Shown here in pieces: positions 16,314-24,335 of a stretch of 64,000 bases of DNA. The notes beneath the pieces are model-generated. The model had not been told where the DNA came from. It was given only the letters and a program-made list of their open reading frames with translations, and searched no databases. Both the position numbers and the translations under genes were made by a program. The stretch is from contig NZ_DASTAT010000093.1 of assembly GCF_035712445.1 (NCBI RefSeq), forward strand, positions 62,001-126,000, given 5' to 3'. The DNA comes from Oligoflexus sp. (GTDB lineage: Bacteria > Bdellovibrionota_B > Oligoflexia > Oligoflexales > Oligoflexaceae). The stretch's first letter is position 1. Every line of letters begins with the position of its first letter.

Positions 16314-17093
16314 TCAGAGCGCGATGCCGTCCGCTTTCTTCTTCAACTCATCCGCTTTCGCCTTGAGTTCGCTCGATGACATGGATTTGAAATAAATATT
16401 CGCATCGCTTTGTTCGTCTTTTGATTTGGTCTTGGACATTTCTTCAAAGGCCACAGCCGCTTTGCTGTAAGCTTTCTTGCTGAGATCCTTGAATTGTGGG
16501 TACTGCTCGGCCAGCTGCAGATAACGATACGCACAGGCGTGATAAATTTCCTGTTTGCAGTAGAATTTGGCGATAAATTCGGAGTGCTCGGCCACGCGGC
16601 GACGGCCTTGCTGCAGAAGCTCCTGAGCTTTGCTGAGCTGGGAACTTTGCGGATAATTCTTCACGAGTTTTTCCCATTCCGTGATCGCTTTGATGGTATA
16701 GTCCTGTTCACGGTCGATGGAATCCGGGGCCTCGGCCCAATAGGATTCACCAACGCGAAACTGGGCAAAATCTGCCTTCTCATGTCGCGGGTGCAAACGA
16801 ACAAACTGTTCATAGGCGCTGGCCGCTTCACTGAAATGGCCCAATTGATAGTGGGCATCGGCAACCATTAATTCCGCCTCGGGGGCGTGCTTGGAATACG
16901 GAAAACGTGACTTGAACTCACCAAGCTTTTGGATGGCGATTTCATACATCTCATCATCATACGATTCACGCGCGCGCACAAAAGCAGCGGCAGGGTCGTT
17001 CGGATCCACATCTTTTTCGACGCAAGCTGTGGAGAAGAGCGCGGAAATAATCAATAGCTGAAGAATGTTGCAGATTTTTTTGCTTAATCGCAT
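16314..17093 (-). CDS. bamD: Outer membrane assembly lipoprotein BamD
   Basis: TPR lipoprotein of the BAM complex that inserts beta-barrels in the outer membrane. Residues 1-24 are a lipoprotein signal ending FSTAC. Five TPR-like units follow, including YEIAIQKLGEFKSRFPYSKHAPEAELMVADAHY and FSEAASAYEQFVRLHPRHEKADFAQFRVGESYW, the classic BamD repeat style. At 259 residues it is near family length; the last 40 residues are lysine-rich. It is upstream of mltD on the same strand with a gap of about 70 bases, so co-transcription is possible. Confidence 0.9.
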   Translation of the reverse strand: MRLSKKICNILQLLIISALFSTACVEKDVDPNDPAAAFVRARESYDDEMYEIAIQKLGEFKSRFPYSKHAPEAELMVADAHYQLGHFSEAASAYEQFVRLHPRHEKADFAQFRVGESYWAEAPDSIDREQDYTIKAITEWEKLVKNYPQSSQLSKAQELLQQGRRRVAEHSEFIAKFYCKQEIYHACAYRYLQLAEQYPQFKDLSKKAYSKAAVAFEEMSKTKSKDEQSDANIYFKSMSSSELKAKADELKKKADGIAL

Positions 17094-17254
17094 GCCTGGC
17101 CCTTCAAGTGCTTGAACTTTTACCGATAAACTAACATAAGGTCAGAGAAGCTGGGTCAACCCTGGGCTAACTGATGAATAGTTTTAGGTGTTGTATTCAG
17201 TATTTGACAAGCTTTTTAGGGGCCATGGCCACGAACAGTTGATAAGGGCCGGAC

Positions 17255-18262
17255 ATGAATAGGGAAAGCCAAAAAGAGGGACTGTTCTTCGGCCTGCCAC
17301 GCCAGGGCTGGTTCTGGCTGGTCGTGACGGTCGTCTTCTCTGCACTTATCCATTTGATTTCATTGGTGAATTTGGACAAATTACCCAAACGATCCTCCAT
17401 GCCTCTTCCGCGCACCAAGAGCGGTCCTTCGAAAGTAACGGTAAAAATCACGCAAAAGCCGAAGCTGACGGAAAAAGTCGAAGACGAGAAGGATCAGGAG
17501 AACCAGAAGAAAATCGTCGAAACGCCCATGGCCCCCACCGAGGCGCCCAAGAATTCGCGTTTCGATGGCGCTCAGGATCACAAGACGGAAAAGGAAACGC
17601 GTGTTTCCAATAATCTTCCCCGCCCCAAAGCCGCCGATCCCGGTGCAGCCGGGTCCGACACAAAAACCGCGAAAGAGCAGGCCAGGACTGCGCCGCAGAC
17701 TCAGGCCCAACCTTTGCAACAGCAGAAGATGACAGTGACGCCGGAGCGTCTTGCGCCGAAGAAGAAAACGGAACTGCTTTTATCACCGAACGGCAGCGTA
17801 AGCGTGGCAAAACCCGATCGCAAGCCACGCAACGTTTACGAATCGTTGATGCCGCAGGCCGAAGAAATGCGCAAGCAGGTGGCGGCGGGCTATCAGGATT
17901 ATGTTGATGACAATGTTGAAGTTGGTGAGCGCGTTGATCTGAATACGAGCAACTTCCGTTATCTGGCTTATTTCACCTCGATTCGCAAAGCATTTGAATT
18001 GGTGTGGACCTATCCTTCAGAAGCTGTCCAGCGCGGACTACAGGGTGAAGTCAAAGTTGAGTTCACTATTCTGAAAGACGGAACGGTCGCGCGGGTGAAA
18101 GTGCTCGATGGATCGGGACACCGTATTCTGGATGATGCAGTGGTGGAGGCAATTCGCCTGGCTGCTCCCTTTACACCACTCCCCGTGGGCATGAAGAAGG
18201 AGAGGCTGACAGTTGTTGGCTCATTCCGCTATGTTCTCACCAACTATGCAGGCGCCATGTAA
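17255..18262 (+). CDS. TonB family energy transducer
   Basis: Inner-membrane anchored periplasm-spanning protein. Order: short cytoplasmic start, one membrane helix (WFWLVVTVVFSALIHLISLV), a long Lys/Pro/Glu/Gln-rich linker (about residues 45-200), and a C-terminal TonB domain with FELVWTYPSEAVQRGLQGEVKV, TILKDGTVARVKVLDGSG and AVVEAIRLAAPFTPLP. The domain is the type that contacts TonB boxes of outer-membrane receptors. No exbB/exbD or receptor is adjacent, so it may use distant partners or act as a TonB-like envelope protein. Confidence 0.88.
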   Translation: MNRESQKEGLFFGLPRQGWFWLVVTVVFSALIHLISLVNLDKLPKRSSMPLPRTKSGPSKVTVKITQKPKLTEKVEDEKDQENQKKIVETPMAPTEAPKNSRFDGAQDHKTEKETRVSNNLPRPKAADPGAAGSDTKTAKEQARTAPQTQAQPLQQQKMTVTPERLAPKKKTELLLSPNGSVSVAKPDRKPRNVYESLMPQAEEMRKQVAAGYQDYVDDNVEVGERVDLNTSNFRYLAYFTSIRKAFELVWTYPSEAVQRGLQGEVKVEFTILKDGTVARVKVLDGSGHRILDDAVVEAIRLAAPFTPLPVGMKKERLTVVGSFRYVLTNYAGAM

Positions 18263-18267
18263 GAGGT

Positions 18268-18283
18268 TGTCAAAATTTTGACA
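18268..18283. repeat. 16 bp perfect palindrome after tonB; remainder of gap 18263-18656
   Basis: TGTCAAAATTTTGACA is a perfect palindrome starting 6 bases after the tonB stop, followed by GGGGCTTTTTCTG. It could be a weak terminator or a protein-binding site. The rest of the 394-base gap holds no gene I can support; an open frame at 18407-18640 lacks family character. AAAGGGGG just before 18657 is the ribosome site of the next gene. Confidence 0.4.
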
Positions 18284-18656
18284 CTGGGGCTTTTTCTGAT
18301 TCCGTGTAAGACATCATAATGCTTAGGAATGATTGATCTATACGGAAATTTCAGAATCCCTGAAACCTGGAACGCGCCTTGCTTTAAGGACTAGTGAAGA
18401 TGGGGGATGATCTCACGAAATGCTGTGACGTTCCCGTTGTACTCCTGCTGTTACGTGTTCCCATACCCTTGCGAGATACCCCTGGAGTTCATTTGCCCAT
18501 CTTGTTTTTTCAACTGCCCTGATCTTGGCCCCCACTCATCTCCTGTGATACAACTGATCCTTAGCGATCAGGGAATTTTCGACGACATTTATAACCGAAT
18601 TGGACTGACGGGAATTCTCTCGATCGGGGCAGACCAGTGAACCAAAGGGGGTAACT

Positions 18657-19085
18657 ATGGATCTTAATGCCAGGAAATCAAAAGTTGTCCGGCACAAGGA
18701 AGTGAAAGTGTCCCAGGAGGATGGGATGACGGCGGTTCCTACGGGACCGGCGGTTGCTGTGGATACCAGCCTTTTGGAAATGCTGCGAAGTATTCAGGAA
18801 GCCAGTGGTAACCAGAGTTTTTCTGATTTGCTATCCACGAATGTGCAAAAACTCGGCTACGATTTGCGATTAGCGCAGCATTTGGTTTTGCAAGGCGACC
18901 AAAGAGGGCTTGATCAATGCGCACAAGCCCTGACCCAGAACGCGCTGAAGATCGGCGCCGTTCGCATGCTGACCGGAGCCATTGAAATGCAGGCCTTGGC
19001 CCGCATCGGTGATTTCGCAGGCGTGGCGCAACTGGTCACTGGATTGGAAGAGGAACTCCGGACTGTTGAAAAACAGCTGGTGTGA
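18657..19085 (+). CDS. Hpt-like domain protein lacking the phospho-accepting histidine
   Basis: The 142 residues have a basic N-terminus (residues 1-25) and a helical domain resembling histidine phosphotransfer domains: the helix DQCAQALTQNALKIGAVRM matches the AHxLKGSAxxIGA pattern, and the next helices EMQALARIGDFAG and LVTGLEEELRTVEKQL match the usual Hpt ending. The position where Hpt proteins have the phosphorylated His holds Gln, and the following Lys-Gly is Thr-Gln, so phosphotransfer is unlikely. It could act as a phosphotransfer inhibitor, as receiver-binding scaffold, or be a coincidental helical bundle. A strong ribosome site precedes it and a terminator follows. Confidence 0.55.
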   Translation: MDLNARKSKVVRHKEVKVSQEDGMTAVPTGPAVAVDTSLLEMLRSIQEASGNQSFSDLLSTNVQKLGYDLRLAQHLVLQGDQRGLDQCAQALTQNALKIGAVRMLTGAIEMQALARIGDFAGVAQLVTGLEEELRTVEKQLV

Positions 19086-19111
19086 TCGTTTTCCAGGAGC
19101 AATTTCCAGTG

Positions 19112-19141
19112 CCTGCCGATGCTGAGTCGGCAGGTTTTTTT
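19112..19141 (+). terminator. intrinsic terminator after the Hpt-like gene
   Basis: CCTGCCGA (19112-19119) and TCGGCAGG (19127-19134) form a perfect 8-pair stem around TGCTGAG, followed by seven T. It also abuts the 3' end of the convergent aroB-family gene. Confidence 0.9.
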
Positions 19142-20507
19142 AAGCCCAATTCTTAATGAAGCTTTCGTAACAGCGGCGCCATTCGTCATCGCTCACTGTT
19201 ATGGTGTAGCGGCCTTTATCGGAAAGCGGGGTGCCCCAGTCTTTCAGAAGGACCCATTCGCTCGCATGAGGGTCCATGTTTTTCTTGTCCTGCTTGATGC
19301 CCACCAAAAGTTCATGCATGAGTTCGGCGCTTAAAAGATCGTCGGTCCCGAGGAAGCGTTTCAGCGCGTCCGGTCCGGACACGATGCGCGAGGCCTTGAG
19401 CTGGCTCGTCATCTCCTGCCAGGCTTTGTCGTTTAAATGTCCGAGCGTGTGACTCATCTCGATACAGAAGAGAAGACCGATCCCAACCGCTTCACCGTGA
19501 AGGATGGAATTCCGCGGATTTTTATCCTGACTGATGCGCTCGATCGCATGAGCGAGGGTATGCCCAAGGTTCAAGGCTGCACGCAGTCCCTGTTCGGTGG
19601 GATCCTGCGCGACGATTTCTGATTTTACGGCGACCAGATCCCGAAGATAAAGGTGCAGGTCCTGAGGCCTTCGATCGAGTTGGGCGACCTTTTCAGCGAG
19701 TCCCGAGTCGCCTTTCAGCACAGCATGTTTCCAGCCTTCGGCAAGGCCTGCAAGGTATTCACGCGGGGGCAGGGTCGTGAGCCAGTCGAGGGCGATCAGA
19801 ACTTCCTGGGGGAAAGCGAAGAGGCCCACCTGGTTTTTTCCAAAGGGCGCATAGTTCACCCCGGTTTTGCCGCCAATGCAGGCGTCGACCATGGCCAGGA
19901 GCGTGGTGGGAACGAGGCGAAAACTTTGGCCGTGAAGCGCGGCAGCAAACGCGGCTGTATCAGCAAGGATGCCACCGCCGATGATGTTCCACGTCGTGTT
20001 GAGGCCGGTTTTTTTCACGAGCTGGTGGAGTTCGCCGACGCTGTCCAGAGTTTTTTTATGTTCATCCAGGCGAATGAAAACGCGGTTGGGCCTAGGTTTC
20101 AGATCATGCGCTTCCGCCACATTCTGATCTATGATGCAGATCTGGTTATGCGGCAGGAGTTCGTTCCAGTTCAGTGCCTTGATGAAGCGGATCGGGTACT
20201 GGCCCGCTTTCATCTCGATCTTTTGATCCTTCAGGGCCACGCCGCGTCTGAAAACTTTGGCGGCCGTTTGGAAGGAAGCCTGGCGCGACTTGGGAGATAT
20301 TTCCCAGCCGACCTTGCGGGTGAGCTGCCGTTCGAAGGCCTCATCCAAAACCCGGAGCGTCCCGGCCGGCCAGCCGAGCTTTTGTTCCACGGGTGTGGCC
20401 TCGCCTAAAGGCAAATCAGGCCATTTGAAATATTCCTTGGCCGGCATAGGTGGATCAGGCATGGCCCAGCTGACGCTGAGTGGCGCTATCTGGTAAGGAG
20501 CGGACAT
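19140..20507 (-). CDS. aroB: 3-dehydroquinate synthase family protein with N-terminal extension
   Basis: Sugar-phosphate cyclase fold. The NAD site GGGILADTAAFAAA, PTTLLAMVDACIGGKTGVNY, the KNQVG/FAFP segment and the metal ligands Glu (GLAEGWKHAV), His (LNLGHTLAHAIE) and His (LHGEAVGIGL) are all present, so it should be catalytic. It is 455 residues, about 95 longer than usual AroB; the extra part is at the N-terminus and is not recognised. Shikimate-pathway DHQ synthase is most likely, but valiolone-type cyclases share the fold. No other aro gene is adjacent. No clear ribosome site was seen at ATG 20507; internal ATG 20462 or 20447 are alternatives. Confidence 0.8.
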   Translation of the reverse strand: MSAPYQIAPLSVSWAMPDPPMPAKEYFKWPDLPLGEATPVEQKLGWPAGTLRVLDEAFERQLTRKVGWEISPKSRQASFQTAAKVFRRGVALKDQKIEMKAGQYPIRFIKALNWNELLPHNQICIIDQNVAEAHDLKPRPNRVFIRLDEHKKTLDSVGELHQLVKKTGLNTTWNIIGGGILADTAAFAAALHGQSFRLVPTTLLAMVDACIGGKTGVNYAPFGKNQVGLFAFPQEVLIALDWLTTLPPREYLAGLAEGWKHAVLKGDSGLAEKVAQLDRRPQDLHLYLRDLVAVKSEIVAQDPTEQGLRAALNLGHTLAHAIERISQDKNPRNSILHGEAVGIGLLFCIEMSHTLGHLNDKAWQEMTSQLKASRIVSGPDALKRFLGTDDLLSAELMHELLVGIKQDKKNMDPHASEWVLLKDWGTPLSDKGRYTITVSDDEWRRCYESFIKNWA

Positions 20508-20604
20508 ACGAGGAAAGTCCCCCTATCTTTTGCGGATGATACCAAAGGGCAGAGTCATACCTGCCGCTCAGGTTTCATAACAGAATGTCGAGGAGGGAGA
20601 AAGG

Positions 20605-20676
20605 ATGTCTTACCGGTGCCAACGCGATGATGCAGCCAGGCATCGCCCAGGAAGGGATGGAGTGAGAAACGCATGA
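20605..20676 (+). CDS. 23-codon upstream ORF coupled to the receiver protein gene
   Basis: A short frame MSYRCQRDDAARHRPG... of 23 residues starts after a strong GGAGGGAGAAAGG site and its TGA overlaps the ATG of the next gene (ATGA). It is arginine-rich and without family resemblance. The overlap suggests it couples or tunes translation of the downstream gene rather than making a functional peptide. Confidence 0.4.
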   Translation: MSYRCQRDDAARHRPGRDGVRNA

Positions 20677-21182
20677 GCGGTCCACGTTTTGGTTCAAAAG
20701 GTGAATCATCGCTACGACGTCAGATCGAAGCGATTCAGCGCAAACGTATGGTCCGCGAGCAGGTCGTGGATTTGAACGACTTCCGGAACCTGCGCAAAGA
20801 GCTTCAGGCCCCGACGATCCTTGTCGTTGATGACGAAGAGATCATGCGGAATGCCATGAAGCGGATCCTGGAAAATGAAGGTTATAAAGTCATTTTGGCG
20901 GAAGATGCCATGGCCCTGTCCAAGGTTCTGGAGCATACCCAGTTGGATCTGATCCTTCTGGATATCAATCTGCCTTGGGTTGACGGTATCGAGCTCTGCA
21001 CGATGCTGAAGCGTCATCCCGTCCTCAGACTGGTTCCTCTGATCCTCTGCTCCGGCCGCCGGGGGAAAGAGGACGTGGAGCGGGGGTTTGAAGCCGGCTG
21101 TGATGACTACATCACCAAGCCATTCGAACTGGAGAGCATGTCTCACGCCGTCTCGAAGGCGCTGAAGCGCGAGCAGGCCTGA
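20673..21182 (+). CDS. Single-domain response regulator (CheY-like receiver with N-terminal extension)
   Basis: Residues 46-165 form a receiver domain: acidic pair VVDDEE, phospho-acceptor Asp in LLDINLPWVDG, the Ser in LCSGR and Lys in YITKPFE. The first 45 residues (SSLRRQIEAIQRKRMVREQ...) are basic and helical and have no recognised domain. There is no output domain, so it should work by protein-protein contact. The degenerate Hpt-like gene is 1.5 kb upstream. The stop is followed by tRNA-Asn. Confidence 0.88.
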   Translation: MSGPRFGSKGESSLRRQIEAIQRKRMVREQVVDLNDFRNLRKELQAPTILVVDDEEIMRNAMKRILENEGYKVILAEDAMALSKVLEHTQLDLILLDINLPWVDGIELCTMLKRHPVLRLVPLILCSGRRGKEDVERGFEAGCDDYITKPFELESMSHAVSKALKREQA

Positions 21183-21256
21183 AGTTTTCTCTCGTTTTCC
21201 CTCTTCGAGGGTTGACAGCCCGAAGCAACGCGTGTAGTTACATAAGCCTAGCAAGT

Positions 21257-21332
21257 TCCTCAGTAGCTCAGTTGGTAGAGCAGGTGACTGTTAATCACCT
21301 GGTCGGCGGTTCGAGCCCGTCCTGAGGAGCCA
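21257..21332 (+). tRNA. tRNA-Asn (GTT), island integration target
   Basis: A 76-base cloverleaf: acceptor TCCTCAG/CTGAGGA, D-arm AGCTCAGTTGGTAGAGC, anticodon stem GGTGA/TCACC with loop CTGTTAA and anticodon GTT at 21290-21292, T-arm GGCGGTTCGAGCCCGTC and encoded CCA. Its 3' half recurs imperfectly at 34,935-34,992 and its last bases recur at 32,690, which marks it as an integration site. Confidence 0.97.
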
Positions 21333-21447
21333 TGCTCCTTTCTTGCTTTCCTTCCGCAAAAAAAGAAATCCGATAAAACCGATGTTAGATATGTGCCCGC
21401 TTCGCGGTCCCATGGGTTTGTTTTGAGCCCGCTGGTGCGGGCTGGAA
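21276..21447 (+). repeat. attachment-type repeat, copy 1 (tRNA 3' half plus flank)
   Basis: From about the anticodon arm of tRNA-Asn onward, this sequence is repeated: CCATGCTCCTTTCTTGC directly after the tRNA, then a variable A-rich stretch, GTGCCCGCTTCGCGG, CATGGGTTTG and a hairpin AGCCCGC TGGT GCGGGCT (21426-21443). Copies 2 and 3 are at 32,689-32,810 and 34,935-35,110. The hairpin may be the tRNA terminator. The remaining gap up to 21754 is AT-rich and holds no gene I can support. Confidence 0.85.
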
Positions 21448-21754
21448 GACGCTTTGTACCCTGCGAAAGCTGCCTGGTTCGCGTCCTGGGAACAATTGGC
21501 TATTCTGATTTCATTGCCCGTCTGAATTTCATTAACCGTAGGAAATTCTCGGAATTCGATCGAATACCCGATGGCGCATTTTTTCGTGGGCAGTCCCTAT
21601 AGTTCCTAAATTATCCAAATAAATGTAAAATAAAAATATCTACATAATATCTATAGGCAATATTATTTCATTGAATTCAATATGATATTGTACTAGTGGT
21701 GAAGAAATTTATTTAAATAAATAAGATTCTGGATTATCTAAACCTAGGACAATC

Positions 21755-22840
21755 ATGCCGTTGCAATTTTCTGAAATCCTGAAAATTCTAGAGGACTCCC
21801 TCTTCGATATCGCCCGGTTCAAAAATACACGCGACGGATTTTCAATCCGGACCCAAAGTAAAAACAAGATTTCCCTTCAATACATCCGCCAGTCCGAATT
21901 GAGTGAAGTCATTGAAGGCGTCATAAGATCAAATAGGAACGAAAATTTTGGGGTAATTGTTGACTCTCTTAGTTCGAATGCAAAGAGAAAACTCGAAGCA
22001 GAGAACATAAGCTACATCACGCAGGACGGAGAAATCTGCCTCTACCTGGAACAAAAAGTGATCAGAGTTTCAAATCTGAAGCCTGCAAAATCAAAGAAGG
22101 CGCTTTTCAAAAGCGATACTGTATCCATGCTACCTGCTCCAACAGATTTCATAAGTCCGTATGGGCTTGAGATTCTGGATGCGATTTTCAGACTTCCTAA
22201 CAACAAAATTTCCGACACGACGCCGTATGCTTTTTGTAGAAAATTTAACCTCAACCATGCCCGTCTCTTCAAGATGCTAACAAGCATAGGTGAAAAAGAT
22301 ATAATTGGCTTCAAATCTGCAGTTCGCAAGTTACCGAGTGAATGGTGGAAAGACGCATTCACATATCCCCGCACAAATCAGAGACTTTTATCATTTCGGA
22401 AGCGGGCTGAAAGCTATGTGTCGCCATTAAATGCCGATTTCGGAGGTACATATCAAGCAGTTGATGAAGTGCGCAATAAACACGGTGAAAGCGCAATCAT
22501 AATGGGTCCAAACGAGACATTAAAAAGCCTTGGTTACATCACAAGCGATGACCTTCACTTCTGGGTCGTTACAGACGATGCACTTAAAACTATAAAACGC
22601 GCTCTTAAGCTGACTCCAGCAATCTCCGGGGTTAAAGGGGTGAACGTTGCCATCGCCAAAATCAGGGATGAAGATGAACTTAAAAGACAGTCCATACTGA
22701 GTCATGTTCCTGATTATGGGGAACTGAACAGTGAAACTCGCGAGATAAACTATTTTAGAGCGATTTGGGACAGCTGCAATGCTGACTCTCGACTGCAATC
22801 TGCTGCCATTGACATGCTGAATGAGAGAGTGCTGAAATGA
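21755..22840 (+). CDS. AbiEi-like type IV antitoxin family protein
   Basis: A 361-residue protein with an N-terminal nuclease-fold-like region (FGVIVDSLSSNAKRKLEAENISYITQDG), a middle winged-helix-like region (NLNHARLFKMLTSIGEKDIIG) and a C-terminal domain beginning GGTYQAVDEV and containing GYITSDDLHFWVV. The same layout is seen in the 39,357-40,364 gene, which has a nucleotidyltransferase partner. Here the partner is missing: the overlapping next frame is only 35 codons. The gene is AT-rich compared with the core genome, which fits horizontal acquisition. Family assignment is by architecture only. Confidence 0.6.
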   Translation: MPLQFSEILKILEDSLFDIARFKNTRDGFSIRTQSKNKISLQYIRQSELSEVIEGVIRSNRNENFGVIVDSLSSNAKRKLEAENISYITQDGEICLYLEQKVIRVSNLKPAKSKKALFKSDTVSMLPAPTDFISPYGLEILDAIFRLPNNKISDTTPYAFCRKFNLNHARLFKMLTSIGEKDIIGFKSAVRKLPSEWWKDAFTYPRTNQRLLSFRKRAESYVSPLNADFGGTYQAVDEVRNKHGESAIIMGPNETLKSLGYITSDDLHFWVVTDDALKTIKRALKLTPAISGVKGVNVAIAKIRDEDELKRQSILSHVPDYGELNSETREINYFRAIWDSCNADSRLQSAAIDMLNERVLK

Positions 22841-22944
22841 TGTACGACCAAAAAATTGCTGAACAGACTCTTAACAGCATGTTGACGAGTTTTCCCTATC
22901 TGAAAGAATCCTTACGCCATGTGAAAGGCGAAGCGAAACCTTAG
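22837..22944 (+). pseudogene. 35-codon remnant of the AbiEi-like gene's partner
   Basis: The frame MMYDQKIAEQTLNSMLTSF... starts inside the stop of the preceding gene (ATGA overlap), the usual arrangement of an antitoxin-toxin pair, but ends at TAG 22942 after 35 residues. No nucleotidyltransferase motif (GG..RD or DxD) is reached. I read it as the truncated start of a toxin gene cut by a rearrangement; it could also be a genuine micro-protein. Confidence 0.45.
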
Positions 22945-23013
22945 CGTGTTCGCCTTGACCTCCCCATAAATGAAGAGGATTGCGGCGAACCATGTTCAAA
23001 CATGAACCTGTGT

Positions 23014-23180
23014 CTATTCAAGAGCATCAAGGAATTCTCTAACTATTTCGTTCATAGTTCCATCAACCTCGGAATCAGTATACCCTCGCATGAGAAACTC
23101 TTGCCGTGCTCGACTCAGATCCCACTCCATATTTTCGGGATCTGCCAAACCTCTGAGCATTGATTTTGTGAACTTGTGCC
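23014..23180 (-). pseudogene. C-terminal fragment of an unidentified gene fused to IS debris
   Basis: This minus-strand frame ends in YTDSEVDGTMNEIVREFLDALE and looks like a natural acidic protein end. Homology to the IS1380-type transposase stops near 23180, where this frame begins, so the piece is probably what the rearrangement joined to the IS remnant. No family recognised. Confidence 0.35.
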
Positions 23181-23850
23181 CCATCGGCGGTGAACGCATT
23201 GCCTTCACGCACATTCAGGTAGTGGAGGAAACCTTTCTGATCAAACACTTCAATGGAATCCAGGCCCCACCCGTTTTTGTAGTTATAGGCCAGACCCTCT
23301 ATCTTCACACCATACTGCTCATGACCCCTCGAATCGATATCCATTATCAAACGTTCTGACGATCGGCTGCGGATATGAAATTCCACTGCCAGACGGTAGA
23401 GTTCCTGATTCAAACGCTGCAATTGAAATCCGGAAAATTTGCGCAGATAATCGCCATATGTTGTCGAGCCGACAAGAGTCCCATTGACCTCGCGAAACAT
23501 AGGGTCCGTACGAAGATTGTCCATATCCTCCAGACATTCCGCTCCGCTCAAAAAGCCCAGCAAAAGAGCCCGAAATTTATCATATCCTGAAGCACCAGAT
23601 GCTATCCGTTGGCGAGGCAGCGCCTCGCCAACACGCTCATGGAGCCGGCTGCCCACAAGCAGCTCCTTGAACAAAAGCAAACCACCGAGCGACGACAAAT
23701 TCCTGTTCTGAAAAATCACGCGATCCATCATGTCAGCATCCTGCCTGAAGCAGCCCCTTCCGTGGGGCATGCTGCTGAACGATTGACGCTCCTTTGGCCT
23801 GACTGTAAATCCGGCAAATTGAAGAATTTTACCCGAGGGTGAAACGGGAT
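23181..23850 (-). mobile_element. IS1380-type insertion sequence remnant, copy A (N-terminal half of transposase)
   Basis: From ATG 23731 the frame encodes MMDRVIFQNRNLSS..., YDKFRALLLGFLSGAECLEDMD, TYGDYLRKFSGF and LIMDIDSRGHEQYG, closely matching the copy at 35,499-36,784. The DIDS motif is the first catalytic Asp region of IS1380/IS4-type transposases. Homology ends abruptly after the NAFTAD motif near 23180, so the catalytic C-terminal half is gone. The outer end is shared with copy B up to a TTTTACCCGAGGGTGAAAC sequence near 23,830-23,850, probably the terminal repeat. Non-functional. Confidence 0.85.
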
Positions 23851-23888
23851 CTACGCTTGCACCATAATACAGACCTGGATTTCGTCAT

Positions 23889-23965
23889 GACGACAGGGAA
23901 GAGTTTCGGGGATCTAGGTTCCATCTTCTCACCAGGACGACAGGGGGAAGTTTCGGGGATTTAGG
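23889..23965 (+). repeat. two tandem copies of a 30 bp island motif
   Basis: GACGACAGGGAAGAG followed directly by TTTCGGGGATCTAGG lies at 23889-23918, and a slightly altered copy at 23936-23965. A third copy is at 36941-36970. The core TTCGGGGATTYGG occurs inverted at the starts of both copies of the 255-265 bp repeat (about 24779-24795 and 35243-35258). Function unknown. Confidence 0.7.
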
Positions 23966-24092
23966 CCTTGACTCTTGTAACAGTTCAAAAATATTACATT
24001 ATTTGTATGTAAAGTTTTAAGTTTACATTTCCGATAAGGTACTCTATGCTCGGCCTTGGTCGAAGGACTGACCGGCAGTAGGAGAAGGCCAA

Positions 24093-24335
24093 TTGAGTCG
24101 AGTCTATCAAGCGGGAAATATTGTGATTGATATCTGGCCTAGGGATCATCGACCGGTTCATTGTCACGTGACCGTCAACAACGATTCGGAGTATCGGATT
24201 TTTCTTCCTGAGTTGAGCTTTGAATATGTTGAAGGAAAACCTCTTACATCAAGTGTGCTAAAGCACATCCAGCAAATTGTATGGGACCAACGTTTCCCTA
24301 TTGGAAAAGAATGGAGAAGATTGCATGGAAATTAA
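24093..24335 (+). CDS. DUF4160-like small protein, possible toxin-antitoxin component
   Basis: The 80 residues include IDIWPRDHRPVHCHVTV, which resembles the conserved core (...DHNPPHFHV...) of DUF4160 proteins. DUF4160 genes are usually found next to a small second protein and are thought of as TA-like modules without proven activity. TTG 24093 follows AGGAGAAGG. The downstream HTH gene overlaps it by 11 bases, so the two are made together. The pair is bracketed by inverted copies of an island motif. Confidence 0.6.
   Translation: MSRVYQAGNIVIDIWPRDHRPVHCHVTVNNDSEYRIFLPELSFEYVEGKPLTSSVLKHIQQIVWDQRFPIGKEWRRLHGN

Noticed and set aside
18407..18640. 77-codon frame in the gap after tonB
   Set aside because: Cysteine- and proline-rich with no family pattern and no convincing ribosome site.
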